Shown: piece after piece, positions 13,056 through 21,513 of the stretch | How positions within the stretch are numbered: the stretch's first letter is position 1 | Layout of the letters: each line of letters opens with the position of its first letter | Assembly: GCA_021153185.1 (NCBI GenBank) | Contig: JAGKTY010000032.1 | Coordinates: 1 to 21,513 of the forward strand | From: Lachnospiraceae bacterium | GTDB lineage: Bacteria; Bacillota; Clostridia; Lachnospirales; Lachnospiraceae | Length of the DNA: 21,513 nucleotides | Direction: 5' to 3' | Program-made: the position numbers and the translations under genes | The notes under the pieces: generated by a model | Seen by the model: the letters and a program-made list of their open reading frames with translations, nothing else | Told to the model about the DNA's origin: nothing | Databases searched by the model: none

Positions 13056-15476
13056 ATGTTAGCACCGCTTAGTTGGTTAAAAGAATATGTAGACATAGAT
13101 TGTTCGCCAAAGGAATTGGAAGAAAAACTGTTTTCCTGCGGCTTTGAAGTAGAGGAATTAAAAGAGCTTGGCGCAGATATTCAGGACGTTGTCGTTGGTC
13201 TTGTTGAGTCCTTAGAGCCAATCCCGGAGACACATCTGAGTCTTTGTCAGGTAAATGCCGGTGCGCATGGCACGTTCCAGGTTTGCTGCGGCGCAGACAA
13301 TGTGAAAGCAGGCGGGAAATACCCACTTGCGCTCGTCGGTGCATCTGTGTATGCAACAGCAAAAGACCACGTTACCATCGAAGGCGTGATGAAAATTAAA
13401 AAGGGAAAACTGCGCGGCTATGAATCGCACGGTATGCTCTGTAGCGGTGTCGAGCTCGGACTTACGGAGGACCTTTATGAAGGCGCCGGATACTGCGGAC
13501 TTTTGGTGCTTCCTGAAGATGCAGAGGTAGGAAGCGACGTGAAACCAATTGTCGGTCTGGATGACTGGATTTTTGATATTGCAATTACAGCAAACAGACC
13601 GGATTGTCAGAGTATTTACGGTATTGCAAGGGAAGTTGCAGCTGTCCTTGGCAAACCTTGCAGGGAGCCTGCACTTGATTATGTAACAACTGACGTGAAG
13701 AGGGATGCGTTTAAAGTTACGGTGGAAGCACCGGACCTTTGTCCTAGATATATTGGTCATTATGTGTATGATGTCAAAATGGGCCAATCACCGGCATGGA
13801 TGAGAAGACGGCTTGCGCTTGTCGGAATCGGCTCGATTTCCAATATCGTTGATATCACAAACTATGTTCTTCGGGAACTTGGTCAGCCAATGCATGCATT
13901 TGACTATTCGTTCTTAGAAGGTGAGCAGATTGTTGTTCGCCGCGCTGCTGATGGCGAGAAGATTGTGACACTCGATGAGAAGGAATTTGCACTGACAAAC
14001 AACAATCTTGTCATTTGTGATGGCAACAAACCGGTTGCACTTGCAGGTATTATGGGTGGTCTGAATTCGGAGATTAAAGACGATACCAAAGAGGTATTGT
14101 TTGAGTCAGCCAAATTCATGCGTGACAACATCCGTAAAAGCTCGAGAGCACTTGGACAGGCATCTGATTCGAGTGCAATCTATGCAAAGGGTGTTTATGA
14201 ATACACAACAGTGATGGCAATGAAGAGAGCGCTTCATTTGATTGATGAGCTTGGATGCGGAAAAGTTTCTGCTACACACGTAGAAGCGAGTGTCGGAAAC
14301 AGTGTTGCGCCGACAGAGATGAAGGTGAGCGTGAAACGTGTCAACGGCGTTCTTGGAATTACTGTACCAAACGATGAAATTGTAAGAATCTTAACAAACT
14401 TGAATTTCAATCCGGTCATTAACGGAGATGAGCTTACAATTCAGGTTCCGGCATACCGTGAAGATATGGATTCTTATCCGGATGTTGCAGAAGAAGTGAT
14501 TCGTATGTATGGATATGACCATGTTGTATCAACCTTTATGCCGACAGCGCAGGTGACACTTGGCGGATTAAACCTTCGCCAGAAGTCAGAACTCAAATTG
14601 AAAGAGACATTGTGTGCAGCCGGCGCATATGAGGGAATCCATTATTCGTTCTTCTCACCGTCTGATTTGGATTTGCTCAGACTTCCTGCGGATGCAAAGG
14701 AGAGAACGGCAATTGAACTTTTGAATCCGATTAATATTGATTTGTCACTCATGCGTACAACGCTTGTGCCGCAGATGATACATGCAATTGCAAGAAATCA
14801 GAAACGTGGTATTTTAGAAGGACGTATTTTTGAACTTGGCAATATCTTTGTTCCAAAGTCATTGCCGCTTGATGATTATCCGGATGAGAGAGAAACGCTT
14901 TGCGTCGGATTATTTGGCGCAGAGGAAGATTTCTTTACCTTAAAAGGCATGGCAGAAACGGTTGCACATGCACTGAATGTCACATTTACGTACGAAGCAG
15001 CCGAGAAACCGTATTTCCATCCATATCAGTGTGCAAGCATTACCTGCGAGGGTGAAGTGGTTGGTTATCTTGGTAAAGTCATTTATGAGATTATGGACGA
15101 TCTCGATATGAGAGTTCCGGCTTATATCATGGAAATTGATATGAGACTTCTTTCAAAATGGTATGGAAAAGCGCAGATTTTTACGCCACTTCCAAAATAT
15201 GCAGAGGAAAAACGTGACTTTGCATTTGTTGTGGACAAAGAAATGACATGTGGTGCGATTGAAGAGGCCATGAAGGAAGCGTGCCAGTACATCACAGAGA
15301 TTAAACTGTTTGATGTATATGAAGGTGTTCAGGTCGGACCTGGTAAGAAGAGTATGGCATTTAATGTTGTGTTCACACCAAAGGACGAAGAGTTTAACAC
15401 AGAGATGGTGGAAGGCTTTGTTAAGAAGATTCTCAAAAATCTTGACAAGAAGCTTGGCATCACGCTCAGAGCGTAG
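13056..15476 (+). CDS. pheT: Phenylalanine--tRNA ligase beta subunit
   Basis: The 806-residue beta subunit has the normal bacterial size. The order is: N-terminal helix, an EMAP/OB-type tRNA-binding domain (about 40-150, with CCGADNV and ESHGMLCSG), the B3/B4 editing domain (about 210-385, with LREGQP-like LRELGQPMHAFD), B5 (about 400-480), the catalytic-like core, and a C-terminal ferredoxin-like anticodon-binding domain (about 710-805, starting FTPLPKYAEEKRDFAF). It binds tRNA-Phe and hydrolyses misacylated Tyr-tRNA. AAAGGAGG before the ATG at 13056 is a strong ribosome binding site. It is co-transcribed with pheS and followed by queA after 14 bp. Confidence 0.98.
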   Translation: MLAPLSWLKEYVDIDCSPKELEEKLFSCGFEVEELKELGADIQDVVVGLVESLEPIPETHLSLCQVNAGAHGTFQVCCGADNVKAGGKYPLALVGASVYATAKDHVTIEGVMKIKKGKLRGYESHGMLCSGVELGLTEDLYEGAGYCGLLVLPEDAEVGSDVKPIVGLDDWIFDIAITANRPDCQSIYGIAREVAAVLGKPCREPALDYVTTDVKRDAFKVTVEAPDLCPRYIGHYVYDVKMGQSPAWMRRRLALVGIGSISNIVDITNYVLRELGQPMHAFDYSFLEGEQIVVRRAADGEKIVTLDEKEFALTNNNLVICDGNKPVALAGIMGGLNSEIKDDTKEVLFESAKFMRDNIRKSSRALGQASDSSAIYAKGVYEYTTVMAMKRALHLIDELGCGKVSATHVEASVGNSVAPTEMKVSVKRVNGVLGITVPNDEIVRILTNLNFNPVINGDELTIQVPAYREDMDSYPDVAEEVIRMYGYDHVVSTFMPTAQVTLGGLNLRQKSELKLKETLCAAGAYEGIHYSFFSPSDLDLLRLPADAKERTAIELLNPINIDLSLMRTTLVPQMIHAIARNQKRGILEGRIFELGNIFVPKSLPLDDYPDERETLCVGLFGAEEDFFTLKGMAETVAHALNVTFTYEAAEKPYFHPYQCASITCEGEVVGYLGKVIYEIMDDLDMRVPAYIMEIDMRLLSKWYGKAQIFTPLPKYAEEKRDFAFVVDKEMTCGAIEEAMKEACQYITEIKLFDVYEGVQVGPGKKSMAFNVVFTPKDEEFNTEMVEGFVKKILKNLDKKLGITLRA

Positions 15477-15490
15477 TGGAATAGGATTTT

Positions 15491-16516
15491 ATGGAATTAA
15501 AGGATTTTGATTTTGAGCTGCCGCAGGAATTGATTGCGCAAGATCCGCTTGCGGATCGTTCCTCGTCAAGGCTCATGGTTTTGGATAAAAAAACGGGTAG
15601 CGTAGAGCACCGCGTTTTTACCGATGTATTAGAATATTTGCGTAAAGGAGACTGTCTGGTGCTGAACAATACAAAAGTCATACCGGCCAGACTCCTTGGC
15701 AGTAAGATGGATACAGGAGCAGCGATTGAGGTGCTCCTTTTAAAGCGCCATGAAAAGGATGTCTGGGAGGCACTTGTAAAGCCGGGCAGGAAAATGCGTG
15801 TCGGTGCTACGGTTTCCTTTGGAGAAGGTATCTTGACCGGCGAAGTCATAGAAGTTTTGGAGGATGGCAACAGACTGATTCGTTTTGACTATGAAGGAAT
15901 CTGGGAAGAGGTGCTCGACCGGCTTGGGGAGATGCCGCTTCCGCCATACATTACACATAAGCTTCAGGACAAAAACAGGTATCAGACGGTCTATGCCAAA
16001 TATGAGGGAAGTGCGGCAGCTCCAACGGCCGGCCTTCATTTTACAAAAGAGCTTCTTTATGAAATTGAACAAAGAGGGATTCAAATTGCATATGTGACCT
16101 TGCATGTCGGCCTTGGTACGTTTCGGCCTGTGAAGACTGAAAACATCTTAGAGCACCACATGCATTCGGAATATTATGAGGTCGATCAGAAGGCGTGCGA
16201 TATCATCAATGAGACGAAGCGGCGTGGCGGCAGGGTTATCTGTGTTGGTACGACAAGTACGCGTACGGTAGAAAGCTGTGCAAACGAACATGGATTCATG
16301 CGTCCAAAATGCGAAAATACAGAGATTTTTATTTATCCCGGGTATCAGTTTAAGGTACTTGACGGTCTGATTACCAATTTTCATCTGCCGCAGTCTACCC
16401 TGATTATGCTCGTCTCAGCACTTGCCGGAAGAGAGCATGTGCTTGCAGCGTATGAAACTGCGGTAAAAGAGCGCTACCGTTTCTTTTCATTTGGAGATGC
16501 AATGCTTATTGTATAA
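15491..16516 (+). CDS. queA: S-adenosylmethionine:tRNA ribosyltransferase-isomerase QueA
   Basis: The 341-residue protein transfers the ribosyl part of SAM to preQ1 at position 34 of GUN-anticodon tRNAs, making epoxyqueuosine. Family marks are FDFELPQELIAQDPLADR at the start, LVLNNTKVIPARLLG, MPLPPYI, YEGSAAAPTAGLHFT, HVGLGTFRPV and the terminal YRFFSFGDAMLI. Length is typical. AGGA at 15484 gives a modest ribosome binding site. The 14-bp gap to pheT implies the same transcript, so queuosine modification would also be partly under the T-box. Its stop codon overlaps the -35 of the next promoter; no terminator hairpin is visible after it. Confidence 0.97.
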   Translation: MELKDFDFELPQELIAQDPLADRSSSRLMVLDKKTGSVEHRVFTDVLEYLRKGDCLVLNNTKVIPARLLGSKMDTGAAIEVLLLKRHEKDVWEALVKPGRKMRVGATVSFGEGILTGEVIEVLEDGNRLIRFDYEGIWEEVLDRLGEMPLPPYITHKLQDKNRYQTVYAKYEGSAAAPTAGLHFTKELLYEIEQRGIQIAYVTLHVGLGTFRPVKTENILEHHMHSEYYEVDQKACDIINETKRRGGRVICVGTTSTRTVESCANEHGFMRPKCENTEIFIYPGYQFKVLDGLITNFHLPQSTLIMLVSALAGREHVLAAYETAVKERYRFFSFGDAMLIV

Positions 16517-16537
16517 TTTCAATATATGGTGTATAAT
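16509..16537 (+). promoter_or_regulatory. Promoter of the PilZ-ugd cluster
   Basis: TTGTAT (16509-16514) and TATAAT (16532-16537) have a 17-base spacer. The -35 overlaps the queA stop codon. The sequence GTATAATTT occurs twice, 20 bp apart (16511 and 16531), so an upstream alternative -10 exists. Confidence 0.7.
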
Positions 16538-16605
16538 TTGTAATAAGTAGGCGATTTATGCACTAGTATTTGGGGCTTGTAAACAGATGCAGGTTGGAGG
16601 GCAAA

Positions 16606-16950
16606 ATGGAAAATAAAAGAAAAAATGTCAGAACAGATTTAAACGCGAAGCTTATGCTCAAAAAATTGAGTGGAAATGTAGGTGATGCAGATTCGGAAGT
16701 GATTATTGATGTAACGGATCTGTCCAAAACGGGCATTGGTTTTTTGTGTGACAAACTGCTTGTGGAAGGCGAAGTCTATGAGGCGTACCTGACAATCTGG
16801 ACCAAAGAGGTTATTCACGTTTTTATTGAAATTGTCCGCAAGATGAACGTATCTGACCATTATACATACGGCGGCATTTTTGTTGGGATGTCTGAGATGG
16901 ATGCATGCCGTATATCTGTTTACCAAACAGTAGAATCAGAGACAAAATAA
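16606..16950 (+). CDS. Stand-alone PilZ-domain protein, probable c-di-GMP receptor
   Basis: The protein has 114 residues and essentially one domain. Both c-di-GMP-binding motifs are present: RxxxR as RKNVR near residues 5-9, and [D/N]xSxxG as DLSKTG about 40 residues later, followed by IGF. GGIFVGM near the C-terminus is the typical final strand. So the ligand site looks intact; its partner is not known. GGAGGG at 16595-16600 sets the ATG at 16606, while an earlier in-frame TTG-type start lacks a ribosome binding site. ugd follows after 9 bp, so the two are almost certainly co-transcribed, which points to c-di-GMP input into polysaccharide synthesis (inference). Confidence 0.85.
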   Translation: MENKRKNVRTDLNAKLMLKKLSGNVGDADSEVIIDVTDLSKTGIGFLCDKLLVEGEVYEAYLTIWTKEVIHVFIEIVRKMNVSDHYTYGGIFVGMSEMDACRISVYQTVESETK

Positions 16951-16959
16951 GGAGTTTTT

Positions 16960-18144
16960 ATGAAAATTGCAATTGCCGGAACCGGCTATGTAGGATTGTC
17001 AAATGCCGTTTTACTTTCACAAAACAATGAAGTATACGCAGTTGATATTATTCAGGAAAAGGTTGATTTGATTAACAGTGGCAAATCACCGATTGTTGAT
17101 AAAGAAATCGAAGAATATCTTGCAAAGGGTGATTTGAACCTGAAAGCGACAACTGACCCGGTTGAAGCATATAAAGGTGCGGATTTTGTTATTATTTCTA
17201 CACCGACGAACTATGATGAGGATAAGAATTTCTTTGATACTTCTTCGGTAGAAGCTGTCATCAAACTTGTTATGGAAATTGAGCCAAATGCCATTATGGT
17301 TATCAAATCAACCATTCCGGTCGGCTTTACTTATAGTGTCCGCGAGAAATACGGATGTGATAACATTATTTTCTCACCGGAGTTTTTGCGTGAGGGACGA
17401 GCTCTGTACGATAATCTCTATCCATCCAGAATCGTTGTCAGTTATCCAAAGGGTGATGAGAGACTCAAAGCAAAAGCCAAAGAATTTGCGAAGCTTCTGC
17501 GCATGGGCGCAATCAAGCAGGATGTGCCGGTGCTTTATCCGGATTTGACGGAGGCAGAGGCGATTAAGCTGTTTGCCAATACGTATCTGGCCATGCGTGT
17601 GTCGTTCTTTAATGAGCTTGACACATATGCGATGCTCAATGGCCTTGATACGAAGAATTTGATTGATGGAGTAGGTCTTGATCCGCGTATCGGAAGTCAT
17701 TACAATAATCCGTCGTTTGGATATGGCGGTTACTGTCTTCCAAAAGATACCAAACAGTTAAAAGCCAATTTTGCCAATGTACCAAATAGCATTATCGATG
17801 CGATTGTCGATGCGAATGTTGTCCGTAAACAATTCATTGCAGATGATATCATGAAAAAACAGCCTATGGTTGTCGGAATCTACAGACTGACGATGAAGTC
17901 AGGCTCAGATAACTTTAGACAATCAGCTATCCAGGATGTTATGACCAGGATCAAAGCGGCCGGCGCTAAGGTTGTGATTTATGAGCCGACGTTAAAGGAT
18001 ACAGCATTTGAGGGCTATGAGGTGATTCCGGAGCTTGCAGCGTTTAAACAGATGAGTGATGTCATCGTAGCCAATCGTAACAATGATGAGCTTTCCGATG
18101 TGGAGGCAAAGGTTTATACAAGGGATTTATACGCAAGAGATTAA
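16960..18144 (+). CDS. ugd: UDP-glucose 6-dehydrogenase
   Basis: The 394-residue enzyme oxidises UDP-glucose to UDP-glucuronate with two NAD+. The N-terminal Rossmann motif GTGYVG is at 7-12. The central domain shows IKSTIPVGFT and FSPEFLREGRALYDN, and Lys203 lies in EAIKLFANTYLAMR. The catalytic cysteine is Cys259 in GYGGYCLPKDT. Length matches the short bacterial Ugd group (about 390). UDP-glucuronate feeds capsule, exopolysaccharide or teichuronic-type polymers. Related UDP-N-acetyl sugar dehydrogenases exist, but the size and motifs favour UDP-glucose. AAGGAG precedes the ATG by 7 bases. It lies between the PilZ gene and a secreted esterase gene. Confidence 0.93.
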   Translation: MKIAIAGTGYVGLSNAVLLSQNNEVYAVDIIQEKVDLINSGKSPIVDKEIEEYLAKGDLNLKATTDPVEAYKGADFVIISTPTNYDEDKNFFDTSSVEAVIKLVMEIEPNAIMVIKSTIPVGFTYSVREKYGCDNIIFSPEFLREGRALYDNLYPSRIVVSYPKGDERLKAKAKEFAKLLRMGAIKQDVPVLYPDLTEAEAIKLFANTYLAMRVSFFNELDTYAMLNGLDTKNLIDGVGLDPRIGSHYNNPSFGYGGYCLPKDTKQLKANFANVPNSIIDAIVDANVVRKQFIADDIMKKQPMVVGIYRLTMKSGSDNFRQSAIQDVMTRIKAAGAKVVIYEPTLKDTAFEGYEVIPELAAFKQMSDVIVANRNNDELSDVEAKVYTRDLYARD

Positions 18145-18163
18145 TTTGAGGGGTGTAGTACAA

Positions 18164-19033
18164 ATGAAAAAGGGAGTTAAGCTTTTGGCAAGAATTCTTG
18201 TTTTTACAATGATTCTTGGTTGCTTTATGCCGACAGAAGGGTTTGCGGCATCATACAAAAAGAACTTTCCAAAGGGAGTTGATTTGATCGTTTTTTCCGG
18301 TCAGTCTAATATGATGGGACACGGAAATGCGGCAGAGGCACCAAAGCTTACAAAGGGAGCTGCATACGAATACAAAGTCGTGACAGCCAAAAACAAGATT
18401 TCTACATTGACAGAGCCGTTTGGATACAGACAGGATTCGGGACACCTGGTTAACGGAGCGTATGCGACAGGTTCGATGGTAACCGCATTTTGTAATGCGT
18501 ATTACAAACAGACACGCGTGCCGGTTGTTGCAGTGAATGCGACTGTGATCGGAAGCGGAAGTGTCGGATGGAGTACTGTTTTATACAAGGATGTCATCAA
18601 GCGTGTGAAGCAGTCCTATAAAGCAATGCAGAAGATGAAGATTCCGGTGAATCATGTGTATCTTGTCTGGATGCAGGGTGAGAATGACGTTTGTGCAGGC
18701 ACGCCGGCCAAGGATTACGAAGAGCGCATTGGCGGTATGCTTCAGACAATCGTAAAGAAATCGCCGGTCGAGAAATGTATGCTGATACAGACCGGTTCCA
18801 TTGTCTATAACATCGGTGCCGGTGCAGATGCAGATCCAAAGGAGATTTTGCTTGCGCAGCAGAATATTTGTAATAATTACGATAGTGTTGTGATGATTTC
18901 AAAAATAGCACCAAAACTCGGTGCACAATATTATCAAAACGACCGGATTCATTTCACGCAGCAGGGACTCAATAAGATTGGAACGGATGCAGGCAAAAAA
19001 GCGGGTGCATACCGAAAGAAACAAAATAAATAG
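18164..19033 (+). CDS. Secreted SGNH/SASA-family carbohydrate acetylesterase-like protein
   Basis: The protein has 289 residues with a clear signal peptide (basic MKKGVKLLAR, hydrophobic core, predicted cleavage near Ala28-Ala29). Mature-protein motifs fit the sialate O-acetylesterase-like (DUF303/SASA) branch of SGNH hydrolases: Ser48 in FSGQSNM, WMQGENDV near 169-176, and Asp260-His263 in NDRIHF. So the catalytic triad looks complete. The likely reaction is removal of O-acetyl groups from an extracellular polysaccharide; the substrate is unknown. The start at 18164 follows GAGGGG by about 9 bases and gives the signal peptide; an earlier in-frame start at 18083 lies inside ugd. It follows ugd by 19 bp and is closed by a terminator. 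Confidence 0.85.
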   Translation: MKKGVKLLARILVFTMILGCFMPTEGFAASYKKNFPKGVDLIVFSGQSNMMGHGNAAEAPKLTKGAAYEYKVVTAKNKISTLTEPFGYRQDSGHLVNGAYATGSMVTAFCNAYYKQTRVPVVAVNATVIGSGSVGWSTVLYKDVIKRVKQSYKAMQKMKIPVNHVYLVWMQGENDVCAGTPAKDYEERIGGMLQTIVKKSPVEKCMLIQTGSIVYNIGAGADADPKEILLAQQNICNNYDSVVMISKIAPKLGAQYYQNDRIHFTQQGLNKIGTDAGKKAGAYRKKQNK

Positions 19034-19041
19034 GATGAATA

Positions 19042-19074
19042 AAAAAGCGGTTCACATTGTGTGAGCCGCTTTTT
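19042..19074. terminator. Bidirectional terminator between the esterase gene and aroA
   Basis: AAAAAGCGGTTCACA (19042-19056) pairs with TGTGAGCCGCTTTTT (19060-19074) around a 3-base loop with one G-U. T-runs are present on both strands, and the two operons converge here. Confidence 0.92.
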
Positions 19075-19120
19075 GTACGTCGAGAAGGAGTCTATCTGCT
19101 CGTTTTTATAGAAAATTGGT

Positions 19121-20398
19121 TTATTGTTTTAACCTATTTAAATCCTCATAAAAAGTTGGATACGAAATGTTGACACATTCTTCTCCTTGAATCGTCGTCG
19201 TGCCTTCACTTGCAAGAGAGGCAATGGCAAAGCTCATGGCAATACGGTGGTCAAGGTGTGAATCAATGACAGCACCATGCAGTGGTTTTCCGCCCGTTAT
19301 GATCATACCATCGTCTGTCGCAGTGATATCACAGCCCATTCGGGAGAGGTTGTCTGTCATTACAGCAATCCGGTCGGATTCTTTGACCTTTAATTCGGCC
19401 GCATCCTTGATGATGGTTGTGCCGTCTGCAAATGCCGCCATGATAGCAATAATTGGCAATTCATCAATGAGCGTTGGAATGATTTCCCCGCCTATTGTAA
19501 TGCCGTGAAGCGTAGAGGAGCGAACGAGCAAGTCTGCAGTCGGTTCGCCGCGGTCTGTCACAGCATTTAAAAATGTAATATCAGCCCCCATTTCTTTGGC
19601 AACCCTGATGATACCGTCACGTGTCGGATTAATACCGACATTTTGGATGAGTAGTTCGCTGTTTGGAACAATACATGCAGCAGCGATAAAATAAGCCGCA
19701 GAAGAGATATCACCCGGCACGCACACTTTTTGTCCGGTTAACTTTGGCTGTGGCAGGATGGTTGCAGTCGTGCCCTCACTTTTGACTGTGGCGCCAAAGT
19801 AGTTGAGCATCAGTTCGGAATGATTGCGGCTTAGGACCGGCTCTGTCACACTTGTTTGTCCATCGGCATATAAGCCGGCAAGAAGGATTGCGCTTTTGAC
19901 CTGCGCAGAAGCAACCTTACTTGTGTAATGGATGCCGTGAAGCTTTGCAGGCTGAATGGAAAGGGGCGCACAGTCATTTCCTTTTACGGATGTAATATCA
20001 GCTCCCATCATCTGAAGCGGCTCCATAATGCGGCGCATCGGGCGTTTCTGGATGGAAGCATCTCCGTTTAGTGTGACCGGGAATGATTGTCCGGCCAAAA
20101 TTCCGCTGATGAGCCTTGTTGTTGTGCCGCTGTTTCCGGTATCGAGCGTGCATGTAGGCGCAGAGAGTCCGTGAAGACCCTTTCCGTGAATTAAAATGCG
20201 TTCTTTTGTGTTCTCAATGTCAATTCCCATAGCGCGAAAACATGCGATTGTCGATAGACAATCAGCGCCCTGTAAAAAGTTTGTCACCTCTGTGGTGCCC
20301 TCTGATAGTGCACCAAACATGACAGCGCGATGGGAGATGGATTTATCTCCCGGAATGGTAATTTCTCCGTGTAAGCCTTTACATGCTGTGAATTCCAT
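19121..20398 (-). CDS. aroA: 3-phosphoshikimate 1-carboxyvinyltransferase (EPSP synthase)
   Basis: The 425-residue enzyme joins shikimate 3-phosphate and PEP in the sixth step of the shikimate pathway. Motifs seen: GDKSISHRAVMFGAL (Lys19, Ser20 and Arg24 are substrate-binding), DTGNSGTTTRLISG, KRPMRRIMEPL, the central PGDISSAAYFIAA, DELPIIAIMAA and LKVKESDRI. HLDHRIAMSFAIA and GEECVNISYPTF near the end complete the fold. Length is typical. AGAGGT upstream of the ATG at 20398 fixes the start. It follows tyrA by 19 bp on the same strand, so they form one operon whose promoter lies beyond the window. Confidence 0.97.
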   Translation of the reverse strand: MEFTACKGLHGEITIPGDKSISHRAVMFGALSEGTTEVTNFLQGADCLSTIACFRAMGIDIENTKERILIHGKGLHGLSAPTCTLDTGNSGTTTRLISGILAGQSFPVTLNGDASIQKRPMRRIMEPLQMMGADITSVKGNDCAPLSIQPAKLHGIHYTSKVASAQVKSAILLAGLYADGQTSVTEPVLSRNHSELMLNYFGATVKSEGTTATILPQPKLTGQKVCVPGDISSAAYFIAAACIVPNSELLIQNVGINPTRDGIIRVAKEMGADITFLNAVTDRGEPTADLLVRSSTLHGITIGGEIIPTLIDELPIIAIMAAFADGTTIIKDAAELKVKESDRIAVMTDNLSRMGCDITATDDGMIITGGKPLHGAVIDSHLDHRIAMSFAIASLASEGTTTIQGEECVNISYPTFYEDLNRLKQ

Positions 20399-20417
20399 AG
20401 TTACCTCTTTCTGATTT

Positions 20418-21513
20418 CTATTTTTCTGTATTGTAAATCTTATAATGATTGTGTGCCAATAACGTTTGGGCTTTTCTTAAGGAAGGCTCGTCATAAAACT
20501 CAATGCGAAGCGCACCTTCTTCGAATTCCCTGTTATGCATAATTCCGATATTTTGAATGTTAATACATTCGTTTGCCAAAAGCGTTGCAACATTTGCGAT
20601 GACACCGGTTTCATCCGGAACTGCAAGATGCAGACAGTGCAATTTTTTGATTGGTCCGCGGCTTGCATTGGTAAAACCATCGCGATAATCTTTGGCGTTT
20701 GCAAACATTTTGTGAATGTCTGTGGCGTCTCTTGTGGTAAGAAGCGTTTTGGCGTTTTGTAACGAATCGATATAGCGCTGCAGCAGGGTAATGATATTGT
20801 CTGTATTGGTCATACAGATTGCTTCCCACATATTGGGACTGGAGGAAGCGATGCGCGTGATATCTTTAAACCCGCCGGCTGCAATTAATTTCATTAGCCC
20901 CTCCGCATCGTCGCTGTCGTGGATGAGATTGACGAGCTGTGCCGCAATGATATGCGGTAAATGGCTGATTGCTGCTGTGATGTAATCGTGTTTTGACTCA
21001 TTTAAAATGAGCGGAATCGCACCAAGATTTGATACAAATGCCTCATAACGGATGAGCTTGTCATGGGATACCGTATCAGTAGGTGTCAAAATGTAGTAGG
21101 CATTTTGCAGTAGCAGTGCATCGCTGTTTTCGTAGCCGATTTTTTCGCTGCCTGCCATCGGATGACCACCGATAAAATAGGAATCAAGGCCAAGTGCTTT
21201 GATAGCCCGGTGTGTTGTTGCCTTGACGCTTCCGACATCCGTCAAAATGCAATCAGAGCGTAGTACATCCTTTAAACCGCTGAGGTTTTTGTCATTTTCG
21301 GAAACCGGCGCACATAAAAATAAATAATCACAATCGTGAAATGACGTATCACACACGCCGGTGCATTGCTTATCCACCACGTGTTCGGCTAGCGCCTGCT
21401 TTAAGCATGCCGGATTGATATCGTACGCATAAATTGTAATTTCTTTGTTAAATTGTTTCATTGCTTTGGCAATGGAACCGCCGATGAGTCCGAGACCTAT
21501 TATACCTACTTTT
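20418..21513 (-). CDS. tyrA: Prephenate dehydrogenase with C-terminal ACT domain (5' end outside window)
   Basis: The frame stays open to the window end, so at least ~365 residues are visible and the first few are missing. The Rossmann motif GLGLIGGSIAKAM is right at the edge, ahead of the internal Met at 21461, which therefore is not the start. VGSVKATTHRA, GGHPMAGSEKIGYENSD and FISHLPH-like AISHLPHIIAAQL are prephenate dehydrogenase marks. The last ~70 residues (LHLAVPDETGVIANVATLL onward) are an ACT domain, expected to bind a feedback amino acid such as tyrosine. It makes 4-hydroxyphenylpyruvate with NAD+. aroA follows by 19 bp. Confidence 0.95.
   Translation of the reverse strand, partial: KVGIIGLGLIGGSIAKAMKQFNKEITIYAYDINPACLKQALAEHVVDKQCTGVCDTSFHDCDYLFLCAPVSENDKNLSGLKDVLRSDCILTDVGSVKATTHRAIKALGLDSYFIGGHPMAGSEKIGYENSDALLLQNAYYILTPTDTVSHDKLIRYEAFVSNLGAIPLILNESKHDYITAAISHLPHIIAAQLVNLIHDSDDAEGLMKLIAAGGFKDITRIASSSPNMWEAICMTNTDNIITLLQRYIDSLQNAKTLLTTRDATDIHKMFANAKDYRDGFTNASRGPIKKLHCLHLAVPDETGVIANVATLLANECINIQNIGIMHNREFEEGALRIEFYDEPSLRKAQTLLAHNHYKIYNTEK

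Noticed and set aside
13212..13787. 191-residue minus-strand frame inside pheT
   Set aside because: It is antisense to the well-conserved PheT tRNA-binding and B3/B4 regions and has no independent support.
19081..19106. Second terminator after the esterase gene (CGAG...CTCG followed by TTTTT)
   Set aside because: The stem is only 4 bp, and the perfect bidirectional terminator at 19042-19074 already serves this junction.

Overview
The window looks like a chromosomal segment of a low-to-moderate GC Firmicute of class Clostridia, most likely a member of the Lachnospiraceae. The grounds are the gene order obgE-yhbY-nadD-yqeK-rsfS, a Bacillus-type LexA with CGAAC-N4-GTTCG-like boxes, a T-box leader on pheST, strong AGGAGG-type ribosome binding sites with occasional TTG/GTG starts, a Firmicute-style 6S RNA, and ATP-type PEP carboxykinase beside citrate synthase. 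The species was not determined. Almost everything is core chromosome; there is no phage, plasmid, transposase, CRISPR or toxin-antitoxin module.

Layout. Positions 2-2393 (+) carry the end of a ribosome-assembly/NAD operon: the obgE C-terminus, yhbY, nadD, yqeK and rsfS. Positions 2394-2781 hold no gene. They contain a TATTA microsatellite, two copies of a palindromic MITE-like element with one mismatch over 87 bp, and a lexA terminator whose stem repeats the element's terminal sequence. Next come lexA (-) and a divergent LysM membrane protein resembling the SOS division inhibitor YneA (+); their promoters share an intergenic region with about six LexA-box-like sites. Citrate synthase (-) and pckA (+) are divergent, forming an oxaloacetate node. 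A DUF2974 alpha/beta-hydrolase follows, and its stop codon lies inside the -10 box of a probable 6S RNA gene. A SpoIID/LytB-domain protein then overlaps a YihY/BrkB membrane protein. A T-box leader precedes pheS-pheT-queA. A PilZ c-di-GMP receptor, a UDP-glucose 6-dehydrogenase and a secreted SGNH/SASA esterase form a short cluster that looks like exopolysaccharide control. On the minus strand, tyrA (cut by the window end) and aroA form an aromatic amino-acid operon.

How it fits together. The left part serves ribosome maturation and NAD synthesis. The lexA/yneA pair is a self-contained damage checkpoint. The citrate synthase/PEPCK pair manages oxaloacetate and 2-oxoglutarate supply. The T-box ties PheRS supply to uncharged tRNA-Phe, while tyrA/aroA make aromatic precursors. 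I found no clearly new multi-gene system. The most interesting items are the palindromic repeat pair and its relation to the lexA terminator, the dense LexA operator array, the 6S RNA gene, and the PilZ-Ugd-esterase cluster.
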